64,000 bases of DNA from Oscillatoriales cyanobacterium (GCA_004292955.1 RDXX01000041.1:19500-83499); one strand, 5' to 3'; shown: positions 16,961 to 25,857, numbered from the stretch's first letter. Program-made: numbers and translations. Notes: generated by a model from the letters alone, not told the origin.

Positions 16961-17050
16961 CTGGACGCACCGGTGGCCATAAACCGGGTTTTTTTACGAA
17001 AAGACGCCTTATAGGCTATAGATTACGTAAAAAACCCGGTTTCTTTGGTC
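16961..17050. repeat. palindromic repeat with AAACCGGGTTTTTTACG arms, copy 1 (family D)
   Basis: Arms AAACCGGGTTTTTTTACG and CGTAAAAAACCCGGTTT enclose about 25 nt. With flanks CTGGACGCAC and CTTTGGTC it matches a second copy at 18249-18337, giving an element of about 90 bp. A looser relative lies near 52958-53010. Confidence 0.85.
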
Positions 17051-17646
17051 TTAATGCGATCGCGAACTGTTATAAAAACTTTTGGCTATTATATCATTTC
17101 TACTGGGTCTCAAGTGTAAAGGTGAACGGGAGGGCGATCGATCGCAATTAAACTCGATCGCCAACGCCCCTAAGTAGGGAGCCAGAGGCCATCGGCATAG
17201 GGCCCGACCTCTGTCCAAGGGCGATCGCGCTCTAACTCTTGACTCGCTTCTACCAGCCATCAGGGCTCTTCTATAGTGCATCCCCTCTCACTTCTAGCTT
17301 GCTTAATCCTTTCTCGTCCCTCCTCAGAGGCTTTGAGGGTCGTCGAGGCTTTGAGGGTCGTCACTGTATAATTTACTTATTTATTTGTCAATGTCAGTTT
17401 TCGATCGGTTTAGCGATCGCCAACTGAGTTTGTCAAGACGCGAGCAACCAAGAGACAATGATAAGGACTACAACGGGAGCATCCCTATTTCGTAAAAACC
17501 GTTCGTTTTTTGTGCTTGAGTGCGATCGTCCCCCACAGCTAAGCCTGTATATGCCAAATTGGCTCTATATTTCCAGGGATCGAGATGTTCGCACTCCAGT
17601 CAAAGAAAGCCACTCCTTTTTTAACTAAAAAATTACCCATTAAATA
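17051..17646. other. intergenic stretch with an 18-bp direct duplication
   Basis: No gene is supported. GAGGCTTTGAGGGTCGTC is present twice head-to-tail at 17327-17344 and 17345-17362. HIP1-type sites are dense around 17130-17230. Confidence 0.5.
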
Positions 17647-18243
17647 ATGACAAAGGATAGCAACCAAATGAGAGATAACATGGATGACATTCCGTCGGGT
17701 GGGATAGGCATAAAAGTCCTTGGCAAAATAGCCGATCAGCTAAGCTATACCCGTACTTATGACAGTCGAAACTGTTTGTTCCTGATGAAACATTATCAGC
17801 CCCAAGACAGCACTCAAGCTAGTGGTGTTAAGCGACCGATCGATGTTTTAAATAAATGGTTTCAAAAACAACGAGATACCGAATCCGAGGTCAGTTCAAA
17901 CCAGCCACTTCAAAAAATCAGCCTTACAAGTAATTCTGATATCAAGGCGGTTGCTAAAGTTTTATCTTGGGTCGATCAATTAGAGCATCTACAGATTCCA
18001 GAAGCAGTTTTTCACCAATGGAAACTTGCAACAATCGAAGGATTTACAAATGCTGTTCGCCATGCTCATAAAGACCTGCCATTAGCAACTCCAATCGAGT
18101 TGGAAATAACAGTATTTCCAGAACGCCTAGAAATCAAAATTTGGGATTGTGGGAAGCCCTTTGACTTGGAAGCAAAACTGCAAGGAGAATTGGCAGAAAC
18201 AAGTCCGTTTACCTGGAACGAGCTGGGATTTACCCTTCGCTAA
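17647..18243 (+). CDS. RsbW-like HATPase ORF with permuted halves
   Basis: RsbW-type anti-sigma kinases run N-box (asparagine helix), then D-box, then the glycine-rich G2 segment ending in RNCL.. K.Y. Here the order is reversed. Residues about 17-52 (SGGIGIKVLGKIADQLSY then TRTYDSRNCLFLMKHYQ) are the C-terminal G2 end of the family, and residues about 95-190 (SDIKAVAKVLSWVDQL, ATIEGFTNAVRHAH with the N-box Asn, IKIWDCGKPFD with the D-box Asp) are the N-terminal part, cut off just before a second G2. A 40-residue linker joins them. Either two tandem gene copies fused after a deletion, leaving one end of each, or it is a true circular permutation. ATP binding would require the halves to assemble within or between chains. 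Confidence 0.7.
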   Translation: MTKDSNQMRDNMDDIPSGGIGIKVLGKIADQLSYTRTYDSRNCLFLMKHYQPQDSTQASGVKRPIDVLNKWFQKQRDTESEVSSNQPLQKISLTSNSDIKAVAKVLSWVDQLEHLQIPEAVFHQWKLATIEGFTNAVRHAHKDLPLATPIELEITVFPERLEIKIWDCGKPFDLEAKLQGELAETSPFTWNELGFTLR

Positions 18244-18248
18244 CATGA

Positions 18249-18337
18249 CTGTACGCACGGGTGACCACAAACCGGGTTTTTTACGAAAAGATGCCTTTTA
18301 ACCTGCATATTAAGGAAAAAACGCGGTTTCTTTGGTC
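18249..18337. repeat. palindromic repeat, copy 2 (family D)
   Basis: Begins CTGTACGCACGGGTGACCAC, carries AAACCGGGTTTTTTACGAAA and ends AAAAAACGCGGTTTCTTTGG. It matches 16961-17050 over its whole length with scattered differences. It starts 6 bp after the stop of the permuted ATPase ORF. Confidence 0.85.
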
Positions 18338-18725
18338 TATTCCTAAGTCCTAAATTTACCATGAAAAAAGTTTTTTGTCATGACTGCTAATGCAAATGGG
18401 GAGACTGCTTCAGCATTGTTTGAATAATTCTAGCTCGATACAGTTGAGTTGACATTTTTAGTCCGAGGGACGAAGCAGTCGCAGTATTTATTTTTCACAG
18501 CTTTTTATGTCCAAAATAGTCTTAAATCAAGCGTATTAGTGTATCTGTGAATAAACATTGTCTTATAAATATATGTCGGTACAAATTTGATTAAATTCGC
18601 AATTACTAAATTGCAGAGATGGGTTCGCAGACATCCATCAAACCCACAAACAATCTCATAAACTCGCCCTCTCTTTGCCATGATTTACATCAACATCCTA
18701 CTACGAATTAGCGGTACATTTTTAT
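18338..18725. other. intergenic, nothing recognised
   Basis: AT-rich sequence with no supported gene, between the family D repeat and a gene fragment on the other strand. Confidence 0.5.
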
Positions 18726-19001
18726 TTAAGTCCACGCAGCTATATACACAACCCGAAAACCGAGGACGTTAAAGTCGATGTCCGGCGCATCGTAGTAGCG
18801 AAAAGCAGAGCGGCAGAGCCACGGACTGAGAAACCACGAACCCCCGCGCAGCATTCGAGCTTGGTAATCCTCATTGGTATTGACCAATAAATCAATACTG
18901 TTTTGATAAGGACGATCGTGTCTTGAAATGAAAAGCTTTACACTGTAGGAGTTCCAGCATATCTTGGCATACCTCATCTTTCTGAGAAAGGCTATATACA
19001 T
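18726..19001 (-). pseudogene. C-terminal stub of a formylglycine-generating-enzyme (SUMF1) family gene
   Basis: The last 50 or so codons read RMLRGGSWFLSPWLCRSAFR, YYDAPDIDFNVLGFRVV, the unmistakable end of FGE-sulfatase/SUMF1 domain proteins (LRGGSW...CRSAxR...xGFRVV). The preceding 40 codons only loosely resemble the family and the remaining 200 or more residues of the domain are absent, so this is a decayed fragment. A 29-bp dispersed repeat (18968-18996) sits at its upstream edge. In cyanobacteria such domains often serve as peptide-binding modules in conflict or signalling proteins, but no partner remains here. Confidence 0.7.
18968..18996. repeat. 29-bp dispersed repeat, copy 2
   Basis: Matches 13042-13070 with a single T/C difference and the same orientation. 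Confidence 0.75.
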
Positions 19002-19148
19002 ACAATTCTGAGCGCCGCAATTATCTGTCGATCGTTAAATATTTCCAGCCTGTACTACCTCAACATAGCACTCAAGCTGGTCGTTAGAAGCGATCGAGCG
19101 ATGTGTTCGGGATTATGGTTACAGGTTCGATCGCAATTCGCGATCGGA

Positions 19149-19285
19149 AAACTGGGCGGTTGAAACCGCGTCGATACAAACAAAACCCATTCCAAGCGGG
19201 TTGAAGTTGAAGAAAACCCGGCGGTTGAAACCGCGTCGATACAAACAAAACCCACTGCAAGCGGGTTGAAGTTGAAGAAAACCGC
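19149..19285 (+). repeat. tandem family A repeat (two ~65-bp units)
   Basis: Each unit holds GCGGTTGAAACCGC, GTCGATACAAACAAAACCCA, AGCGGGTTGAAGTTGAAG and AAAACC. The second copy differs only at a few bases (CATTCCAA versus CACTGCAA). Frames across it are artefacts. Confidence 0.9.
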
Positions 19286-19294
19286 CGTCCGATC

Positions 19295-19702
19295 TTATTT
19301 TGTCAAAAACCGATTTTCCCACGTCCCATCGGGCAGCCAGATGCCTCCTAGGGTACGAACGCGATCGGGTACCATGCAGTATGTCCAAGCTGTGCCTAAG
19401 GGTTTGAGGTGTCGATCGCAAATTTCGATTTCCTGCCGCTGATATTCGTTTTCCGTCGATTCCCGCAGCGGATGATAGTCTTCCAGTCTGTCTAAATCGT
19501 CCAAAATAGCGGAATTTGCGAAACAAAGCAGAAAACCATAGACAGTGCCCTCTCCGACCACCATTGCAGGATAGCCGATCGGCAGTGCAAAAAGTTGGCA
19601 TTGACGTGCGATCGCGGGCAAAGCATCCACAACCTTTCCCTCGCAGTAGCGCAGATAGTTGCACTCCCCCGGTTTGAGAGTGCCGTAGACAAAGACTTTC
19701 AT
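19295..19702 (-). CDS. gamma-glutamylcyclotransferase-like (AIG2/GGCT) protein
   Basis: A 135-residue protein with the family's N-terminal signature VFVYGTLKPGE and the conserved acidic residue in DDLDRLEDYHP-like sequence (LDRLEDYHPLRES), where the catalytic Glu of GGCT proteins lies. The C-terminal AWTYCMVPDRV matches the usual AxxYxxP. Related enzymes release 5-oxoproline from gamma-glutamyl peptides, but bacterial members are mostly uncharacterised. A tandem repeat begins 10 bp after its stop. Confidence 0.85.
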   Translation of the reverse strand: MKVFVYGTLKPGECNYLRYCEGKVVDALPAIARQCQLFALPIGYPAMVVGEGTVYGFLLCFANSAILDDLDRLEDYHPLRESTENEYQRQEIEICDRHLKPLGTAWTYCMVPDRVRTLGGIWLPDGTWENRFLTK

Positions 19703-19822
19703 CGGGTAGGGCCTAATCGCTAGTTTTTGCTATATTAGATGCCTAAGCTAATAGTTTAAGTCTCGCGGGCGATCGCGACCGCAATCTTGATAAATTTCGT
19801 TGTTTACCCTTTCTTATAATTC

Positions 19823-20422
19823 ATGACTCTAGCAGTTAGTTTTATTGCTTTTGGACTTCGGCCCTTGTACCTGAGCTCTTTTTTGCCCGACTTACCCCTA
19901 GACGGCTTGTTTTCCACTCAAGGGATCATGGTGATGCTGCTGGCCGCCTATGCGGGGGCGATGTGGATGTTTCTCACCAGTGCTCCCAAGGTACACACGG
20001 TGATGGTATCGGATCTCGCACAGGCGAGGGAGTTCTATGAAGGTATGCTAAGCCTTCCTGTAGCAGAAGTGCCGCTGCATTACTACTACAATTACGAACA
20101 AACCTTGGGGACAACGGGTATCGACCCCCTGTATTTGTCGCCCAATGTCGGGAGGGGAACGAGCTCTCAAACGATGGGGAGTCCCGAGGGTTTGTGGTAT
20201 CAGTTGATGAAAAATACGCAACTGCACATTATTAGCGGGGCTGGCGCAGGCGAAAAAAATCGCGAACGTCATGTTTGTTTCGATCGCGATTGTTTGGATC
20301 AGCTATTAATGAGAGTACAAACTCGCGGGATTAGTTATAAAATTCGCCGGGAAAAGCCGCTTAATTTTTTGGTTAAGGATTATGATGGGCGCGTGATTGA
20401 AATGGCTGAGGTTAGTAATTAG
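19823..20422 (+). CDS. membrane-anchored VOC (glyoxalase-like) protein
   Basis: The 199-residue protein has two hydrophobic stretches at the N terminus (about 1-20 and 33-52), then a single vicinal-oxygen-chelate module (about 55-197) with the typical HTVMVSDLAQAREFYEGMLSL opening and a C-terminal FLVKDYDGRVIEMAEV strand carrying the metal-binding Glu. Cyanobacterial homologues with this layout are annotated only as glyoxalase-like; substrate unknown. Repeats of family A begin about 10 bp after the stop. Confidence 0.8.
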   Translation: MTLAVSFIAFGLRPLYLSSFLPDLPLDGLFSTQGIMVMLLAAYAGAMWMFLTSAPKVHTVMVSDLAQAREFYEGMLSLPVAEVPLHYYYNYEQTLGTTGIDPLYLSPNVGRGTSSQTMGSPEGLWYQLMKNTQLHIISGAGAGEKNRERHVCFDRDCLDQLLMRVQTRGISYKIRREKPLNFLVKDYDGRVIEMAEVSN

Positions 20423-20429
20423 ATCGGAG

Positions 20430-20600
20430 TAGGCGGTTGAAACTCGGCGGTTGAAACTCGGCGGTTGAAACCGCGTCTATACAAACGATGTCCGCCTCCG
20501 CGGACTGAAGATAATAACGTAAATTTAACGGCCTGTCTTCAACCCGCGGAGGGGCGTGAGTGTCTGTGTAGCCGCGGTTTCCAACCGCCCGGTTTTCTGC
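20430..20600. repeat. cluster of family A palindromes
   Basis: Two degenerate units (GGCGGTTGAAACTC) and one perfect GCGGTTGAAACCGC at 20461-20474 are followed by TCCGCCTCCGCGGA and, after 60 bp, by AACCCGCGGAGGGGCG and CCGCGGTTTCCAACCGCCCGG in inverted order. The cluster sits between two convergent genes and may work as a bidirectional transcript end. Confidence 0.85.
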
Positions 20601-20612
20601 GTTTATGCTTTG

Positions 20613-21890
20613 TCAATTAATCTTAGCTTCAACATTGAATTTTTCCGCTGTCGCCGCTGCTTTAATCTCTGCAACTGTCTTGCGGCTGAAGAGTTGGAAA
20701 TACGAAGAAACAAAGAATTCTTTAACTGGGAAAACGATCAAAGTCAAAGGATTAATCGTCACGATGATGTTACGGACATCGGCTTTAGCTTGTTTGACAA
20801 TTTGCTGCGCTACCCAGTCAGGAGACATAATGCCGATCGGGTTTAAGTTGCTTTTGAACGGCCCTAAAATCAGTTTGCGGACGATACAGGGCGCATCCAG
20901 CCGTCGCAGAGTGACTAAATCTCCCAGGGCACGCTTGCTGAGTTCGTACAGGGGACTGACAGCGGGAATCACTTCGGCTTCGGAAGTGTTGATCCAAACT
21001 TCTTTGCAAGCTATATTTTCATTAGTGCGAACTGTTAAGAAAAACAGTTCCATCAGCCGCCATGCCGAAAAAGTGTTAATTTCGTAGGAATTTGCGATCG
21101 CCTCTCCGGTTCTTTCTTTCTGTAAATTAATCCCGTGATTGATGACGAGAATATCAATTTTTTCTAACAATTTAGCTAAATCAGCCTCTTCGCCAGCCTG
21201 CCAAGTTACGGTTTTTACAGGCAAAATCTCGCCGTCTACATTCACAGTAATTTCCTCATTTCCAGAGGAGAGGGCGATAACTTTTGCACCAGCTTTGTGC
21301 AGGTGTTTCAGAAGCAAACGCCCTAAAGTTCCCGAAGCGCCGGTGACGGCGACAGTTTTGCCTTTGAGAGAAAGTGCTGTACCCATAAGTTTATCTATTA
21401 AGGTGAAAGTACCGCAATAGTAAGCATTTTGATTGTCGAAATGATGCTTCCAGTGGTAAGGTTTATTCACAAACCATTTACCGGGGATAGTTTGGAAGTT
21501 TCCCGGTTGGTGGGTGATGTCGGTTAACTCGTCTGCGCCTTTGATTCCGATCGCGCGGGCGATCGCACTCAACAAAAAGCTTAAAGTATAAATACAACCC
21601 GCTGCTGCGCCCCAGTGATATTGCGGCAACGCAAAATAAGCTAAAACCCACAGCAACAAGCCCAAAACCAACATCGCCGCAGCTTCGGGCACATCGTGAC
21701 GCCAGTGCGCTTGCTTGTAAATTGTCTCGCTAACGGGCGTCAAATTCGGGCGAAAAACCCGGTGATGCCAATTGTGCAGCTTTTGCAGTGGCGGCACATA
21801 ATGAGACGCGACGTGATAAAAGTCTCGGATGATTTCTGCCCAAAAGACAGAAGCTATTGCTACAGCGCCGACTATCCAGTAATTTACCAT
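20613..21890 (-). CDS. bifunctional sterol-desaturase-like / short-chain dehydrogenase fusion protein
   Basis: The 425-residue protein joins two modules. Residues 1-170 are a membrane desaturase/hydroxylase-like region with hydrophobic segments and histidine clusters (HVASHY, HNWHH, HWRHD, HWKHH). Residues about 175-400 are an SDR domain with the NAD(P) motif TGASGTLG, NHG in place of NNAG, and a Tyr/Lys pair in YELSKRA. This fusion is known in cyanobacteria; its product is not established, though a role in lipid or wax-type modification is plausible. The catalytic Ser could be in WINTSEAE. Repeats abut the gene end. Confidence 0.85.
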   Translation of the reverse strand: MVNYWIVGAVAIASVFWAEIIRDFYHVASHYVPPLQKLHNWHHRVFRPNLTPVSETIYKQAHWRHDVPEAAAMLVLGLLLWVLAYFALPQYHWGAAAGCIYTLSFLLSAIARAIGIKGADELTDITHQPGNFQTIPGKWFVNKPYHWKHHFDNQNAYYCGTFTLIDKLMGTALSLKGKTVAVTGASGTLGRLLLKHLHKAGAKVIALSSGNEEITVNVDGEILPVKTVTWQAGEEADLAKLLEKIDILVINHGINLQKERTGEAIANSYEINTFSAWRLMELFFLTVRTNENIACKEVWINTSEAEVIPAVSPLYELSKRALGDLVTLRRLDAPCIVRKLILGPFKSNLNPIGIMSPDWVAQQIVKQAKADVRNIIVTINPLTLIVFPVKEFFVSSYFQLFSRKTVAEIKAAATAEKFNVEAKIN

Positions 21891-21964
21891 GCTCGCACCA
21901 GTTTGAAATTTGAGATATTAGATGATTGTCTGCTTTGAAAGATAGCTCAAAATGGCTTTTCTCG

Positions 21965-22588
21965 CTAGTCTGGCAATTGACTCAGGCGTTTTAAAATCTG
22001 CAAAACGCGGTACAATTCATTGCCGGGATTGGAAACAACAAATTCAGGCGATCGGGCATACTGCAAAGTTTCGCCTCTGACTAACTTGACAAAAGAGAAG
22101 TTAGCACCTGTGGAAATCATCCCAAAAGTAGGAGTTTCTGGATTCGGATCTGCCAGCATATATGTCAGGAGTTGGGAAAGTGCTTCGTCTGTTGAGAAAG
22201 CAAGTTGTTTGGATTCAATTACTGTCACCCATAGGTTTGCTTTCATAATTAAGATATCTATTCTACCTTCGATGATTCTGCCTTCGTCTTCTTCTTGAAT
22301 GGCGATCGACTTTTCGGCTTTGACTTGAAAAGGAGACTCAAAGAGACCGGCAATAAACAAAATCGGGCTGATGATTGTTAGCTTGACTGCATTCTCCAAC
22401 ACAGGCGGGGTGTCTACTAAGTTAAAGTATATGTCTTGAACGCGATCGAGCAATTGTTTCTCCGAGTCTGTTACTTCGGGCAAGTTTTCTTGCCATTCTC
22501 GGAAAAACTCTTGATTCCGCACTCGCTGTAAACCGAAGTTGTCGATTAAATAGCGGAGGTTGATATCTCTTGCTTGTAGTTTTTGCAT
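21965..22588 (-). CDS. PD-(D/E)XK-fold protein related to type I restriction R N-termini
   Basis: A 207-residue protein with a nuclease-like core: EGRIDILIMKANLWVTVIESK supplies the D...(E)xK pattern near residues 110-130, followed by a QLLTYML helix. Proteins of this kind are common in cyanobacteria as single-domain relatives of type I restriction endonuclease R-subunit N-termini. No methylase or specificity gene is adjacent, so a restriction role cannot be claimed. The start ATG (22588) is the first in frame. Confidence 0.65.
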   Translation of the reverse strand: MQKLQARDINLRYLIDNFGLQRVRNQEFFREWQENLPEVTDSEKQLLDRVQDIYFNLVDTPPVLENAVKLTIISPILFIAGLFESPFQVKAEKSIAIQEEDEGRIIEGRIDILIMKANLWVTVIESKQLAFSTDEALSQLLTYMLADPNPETPTFGMISTGANFSFVKLVRGETLQYARSPEFVVSNPGNELYRVLQILKRLSQLPD

Positions 22589-22722
22589 GATGATTGATAA
22601 AAGTTTTTATGGTTATTCATAAGTTTAGCACGATCGGGATTTTGAACCGCAGATAAAGGCAGATTAACGCGGATGTAGGCGAAGCCTTCCCGAAGGGTAC
22701 GCAGATGAGATACAAGGTGTGT

Positions 22723-23619
22723 TTATTGGGATTTGCGATCGCCCTTTTCCTGTTTTTGGGCTGCTTGCATTTCCAGTAATTGCGGTACGGTGACAAAACG
22801 GTATCCCTGCTGTTTGAGTTTGGGAATAATTGCAGATACGGCCTCGACTGTTTGCTGGCGATCGCCACCACCGTCATGCAACAATACGATCGCCCCTGAT
22901 GTCGCTTGAGACAGCACAGTACGGGCTATAGCAGCCGCCGGAGGTTGCGAAAAGTCCTTAGGATCGATCGACCACATCACCACCACATAATTTTTCTTTT
23001 TGGCGTAATCCGCAAAACCGTTATTTAAGCGCCCACCGGGAGGACGAAACAACAAACTCTTCGCGCCAGTCGATCGATAAATATGAACGCCAGTATTATC
23101 TATTTCATCCGATGCTATTTTTTCCGTGACATTGTGATAAAAGTGATGCCAAGTATGATTGCCGATCGCATTTCCGGCCTTTACTACTTGTTTGGCAATT
23201 TCGGGATACTCTCGCAAATTTGCACCCAAGCAGAAAAATGTAGCAACCGCATTATGTTTCTGCAATATTTTTAATATTTTCAAAGTTTCCGCAGTTGGGC
23301 CATCATCAAAAGTCAGGGCAATAACTTTTGAGTCGCTGATACTTGCTTGGTAAACAATTTGTCCGCGAAATTGCGCCGGTGGTGCGAATACTAAAGGTTC
23401 TACGACAGGTTTCGGAGACGGAGTTGCGGCGGGAGAAGGAAGTATTTGGGGTTTGGGTGGTTTCAGCAGGTTTGGCGGGGGATTGCCAAAAGGGGGGATT
23501 TGGGCTAACGAATTTGAATTCGCAGTTTTTAGGCGATCGGGAAATAGCAAAATTAGGGCGAGCGCTACGACAAGTATAAAGGTTTGAATTGCAGATTTTT
23601 TAGTAAATTTGCGAGTCAT
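22723..23619 (-). CDS. secreted polysaccharide deacetylase (NodB family)
   Basis: A 298-residue CE4-family enzyme. After an N-terminal membrane/signal segment (about 12-28) and a Pro-rich spacer (about 42-75), the NodB domain shows all metal and catalytic motifs: TFDDGP (near 102), HTWHH (near 154), RPPGG (near 193) and LHDG (near 248). It should remove acetyl groups from peptidoglycan or another cell-envelope polysaccharide outside the membrane. It is not obviously in an operon with the genes on either side. Confidence 0.92.
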   Translation of the reverse strand: MTRKFTKKSAIQTFILVVALALILLFPDRLKTANSNSLAQIPPFGNPPPNLLKPPKPQILPSPAATPSPKPVVEPLVFAPPAQFRGQIVYQASISDSKVIALTFDDGPTAETLKILKILQKHNAVATFFCLGANLREYPEIAKQVVKAGNAIGNHTWHHFYHNVTEKIASDEIDNTGVHIYRSTGAKSLLFRPPGGRLNNGFADYAKKKNYVVVMWSIDPKDFSQPPAAAIARTVLSQATSGAIVLLHDGGGDRQQTVEAVSAIIPKLKQQGYRFVTVPQLLEMQAAQKQEKGDRKSQ

Positions 23620-23760
23620 GCACTGTACTATTTGCTGTTAACGATCTAATTATCGCTTACAGCTTTGCCAGCTTGAGAGTTGGCTAAATTAATTTTTGTT
23701 TAAAAACAGCGATTTACGCCACGCCAAAACCTTCAGCTAAAAGTTTGGCGAATCTTAAAA

Positions 23761-24702
23761 TTATTGTATTTTGGGGCCAATATACCCAATGATTATCTTT
23801 CCCGGCCCTAATTCTGTGCAGAAATGAAGTCGCCAAGCTCCCGGTGTCATGCGGACGTGCAAACTGAACATACGCTTTGTTCCGTCAAGACATTTAATAT
23901 TTAGTTGCTCTCTAAACTGCTTAAGCCTTGACTCGCTCTCTGGAGATACCTTGCTAGGAAGCTTCTCTAAATCCAGCGCTCCGTCTGTCCAATTTTTGGA
24001 TAATGCCTCAAGCTCAAATAACTTTCTGACAATTTGTCGTAACATTGTTGGATCGACAACGCTTTGTATCTGTTCGCTAAGGCGATCGCAAAATTCCAGG
24101 CTGGAGAATAACTCAGCTCGACGGTTCCAAAGCTCTAAACCGTCAATAACTCCTGTTAGCTGGCGCTTTTGAATCCAATCATCGTGTTCGATAACGTGGT
24201 TTTTCTGACTAGCATGAATAACCTCTACAATTTCTTCTATCAGCTCCCCACTCTCATCAATTTGTGTTAGTTCTAACTTGATGCGACTGCTATTCCACAG
24301 CAATTCAGAATTCAGACTAATTGCCAGTGTTTCAAGATAGTGAGCAACTTTAAACCCTTCGGCTTGGCTACCCTGTAAACTTAACTCACAATTTGGATCT
24401 TCAACTTTTATTTTAATCTTTAGATCGGAAATATCAACGGATAAAGGAGTCTTAGTTGCCAGAGTTCTCAGAAAAGTCCGCTCATCTCGATTAACTTGAT
24501 TATCGTTACGCCAACTAGCAAGAGGATAGTTTTCTGCGAGAACCATAGCATGAAAATCTGCTGGAATGCGAATTGCCTTCAGCCCACAGCGTTTAGCTTC
24601 AAGCATCGTACTAATCAATTCCGACATCCATTGTCGTGCTATAGAAATATCAGGAGCAAGATTTCGCGCGGACAGTTCATTAAACACCATCTCCAAATCC
24701 AT
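23761..24702 (-). CDS. third gene of a DUF262-AAA operon, unknown protein
   Basis: A 313-residue soluble protein with no membrane segment and no family I can name with certainty. The start has AAGGAGA at a good distance and lies 3 bp after the stop of the ATPase gene, so translation is coupled. The N terminus (MDLEMVFNELS) and the motif EVIHASQKNHVIEHDDWI (about 158-175) look conserved in character. Its constant place behind a DUF262 protein and a DUF3696-type ATPase makes it a likely effector or adaptor of a defence cassette; that is inference from operon structure. It is the last gene of the unit. Confidence 0.75.
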   Translation of the reverse strand: MDLEMVFNELSARNLAPDISIARQWMSELISTMLEAKRCGLKAIRIPADFHAMVLAENYPLASWRNDNQVNRDERTFLRTLATKTPLSVDISDLKIKIKVEDPNCELSLQGSQAEGFKVAHYLETLAISLNSELLWNSSRIKLELTQIDESGELIEEIVEVIHASQKNHVIEHDDWIQKRQLTGVIDGLELWNRRAELFSSLEFCDRLSEQIQSVVDPTMLRQIVRKLFELEALSKNWTDGALDLEKLPSKVSPESESRLKQFREQLNIKCLDGTKRMFSLHVRMTPGAWRLHFCTELGPGKIIIGYIGPKIQ

Positions 24703-24705
24703 TAC

Positions 24706-25857
24706 TTACTCTCCTTGCACCGCAGGTTCCAACAAAATCTCCAAGCTATTGTCCCACTCATCAAAAAAACCATCGGGCCAGCGATCGATTCGTCCGTTGC
24801 GATCGATCTTTGGAGATATTACTTCAGTCATAGCTTGTTGTTCTTGATTTTGACGCTGGAAGTAATGCAACTGAACATCTTTCGGATCAAGTTTCCCCCC
24901 GTGAACCGCTAGGCGAATCCCATTTAAAACATGATCGCTGTGAGTTTCTATCACCACTTGAACGCCACCGCTAGCTGCCAAAGCTAACAATTCACCCATT
25001 TTAACTTGTCCTTTGGGATGAAGATGTGCTTCAGGATTTTCAATTAAAAGTATTGTACCCGGTGTTGATGCAAGTGCCGCTACAATAATCGGTAAAGTGT
25101 AGCTAATTCCAAATCCCACATTAGTTGCACGGTAAGGATTGCTATCTCCATAGGAATATTGAAAACTCATCAAATCGACATCCGATTTGGCATCAATTTT
25201 AAGGCGCGTCCCTGGACTAATTTCTCCCATCCACGCCTCAACTTGGTCGATTAAATCCATTGATTTATTCGCATTCTGTGCCAAATTTTGCCTTTTCAAC
25301 TTTACATCGGGATGGCTGAGATTACTATTAGGGATAGTCGCACGCGCATTAATAGCAAGAAAATGTGCAGCATATTCGCCTTTAATTCCCAGTTGACCGA
25401 GCTGTCGTACTTGGTAATCAGACATTTCATTAAATGGGCGCGGCCCAAGCCTTTCTGCCTGAAGATAGTGAAAATCATTGCCAAAAAGATTCGATTTATA
25501 GACTTCAGAGCTAACTGGTTCCGAGTCAATGTTTAACACATCTACTTCTCTGTCATATTTGAAACGCCATGTCGCTTTGTTATTATTTTCCCAAACAATG
25601 CCAAAACCAATGAAGTCTTCTTTTGCTCCCTCAAAAAGTGCGTCTCTAGCAGTACCGATATTCACAAAATAGCCATTAAGTGCCAACCCTTTTTCTGGCA
25701 GTAAACCCTGTTGGTAAGATTGTCTTAGCAGTAGGAGCGATTGCATAACAGAAGATTTACCCGTGCTGTTCAAACCGGAAAATAACGTTAATTTTTTGAA
25801 TTGCAATAACTGATTCGCAAAAGGTTTAAAGTTGAGCAAGTGGAGCGAAGTAATCAT
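24706..25857 (-). CDS. AAA/ABC-type ATPase with DUF3696 C-terminus (OLD-like)
   Basis: The 383-residue protein is an ABC-type ATPase of the AAA_15/AAA_21 group. Walker A is GLNSTGKSS (about 28-36), the signature region NVGFGISYTLPI (about 247), Walker B TILLIENPEAHLHPKGQ (about 268-284) and the switch histidine in IETHSDHVLNGIR (about 302-314). The end IDRNGRIDRWPDGFFDEW matches the DUF3696 tail. No TOPRIM nuclease domain is seen, unlike OLD proteins. Its ATG overlaps the stop of the DUF262 gene (ATGA-type overlap at 25854-25857) and is preceded by a near-perfect AGGAGGTG. ATPases of this kind power or gate several bacterial antiphage systems. Confidence 0.88.
   Translation of the reverse strand: MITSLHLLNFKPFANQLLQFKKLTLFSGLNSTGKSSVMQSLLLLRQSYQQGLLPEKGLALNGYFVNIGTARDALFEGAKEDFIGFGIVWENNNKATWRFKYDREVDVLNIDSEPVSSEVYKSNLFGNDFHYLQAERLGPRPFNEMSDYQVRQLGQLGIKGEYAAHFLAINARATIPNSNLSHPDVKLKRQNLAQNANKSMDLIDQVEAWMGEISPGTRLKIDAKSDVDLMSFQYSYGDSNPYRATNVGFGISYTLPIIVAALASTPGTILLIENPEAHLHPKGQVKMGELLALAASGGVQVVIETHSDHVLNGIRLAVHGGKLDPKDVQLHYFQRQNQEQQAMTEVISPKIDRNGRIDRWPDGFFDEWDNSLEILLEPAVQGE

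Noticed and set aside
19119..19664. Minus-strand frame of 181 codons overlapping the GGCT gene
   Set aside because: It is the GGCT gene in a wrong frame joined to translated family A repeats.
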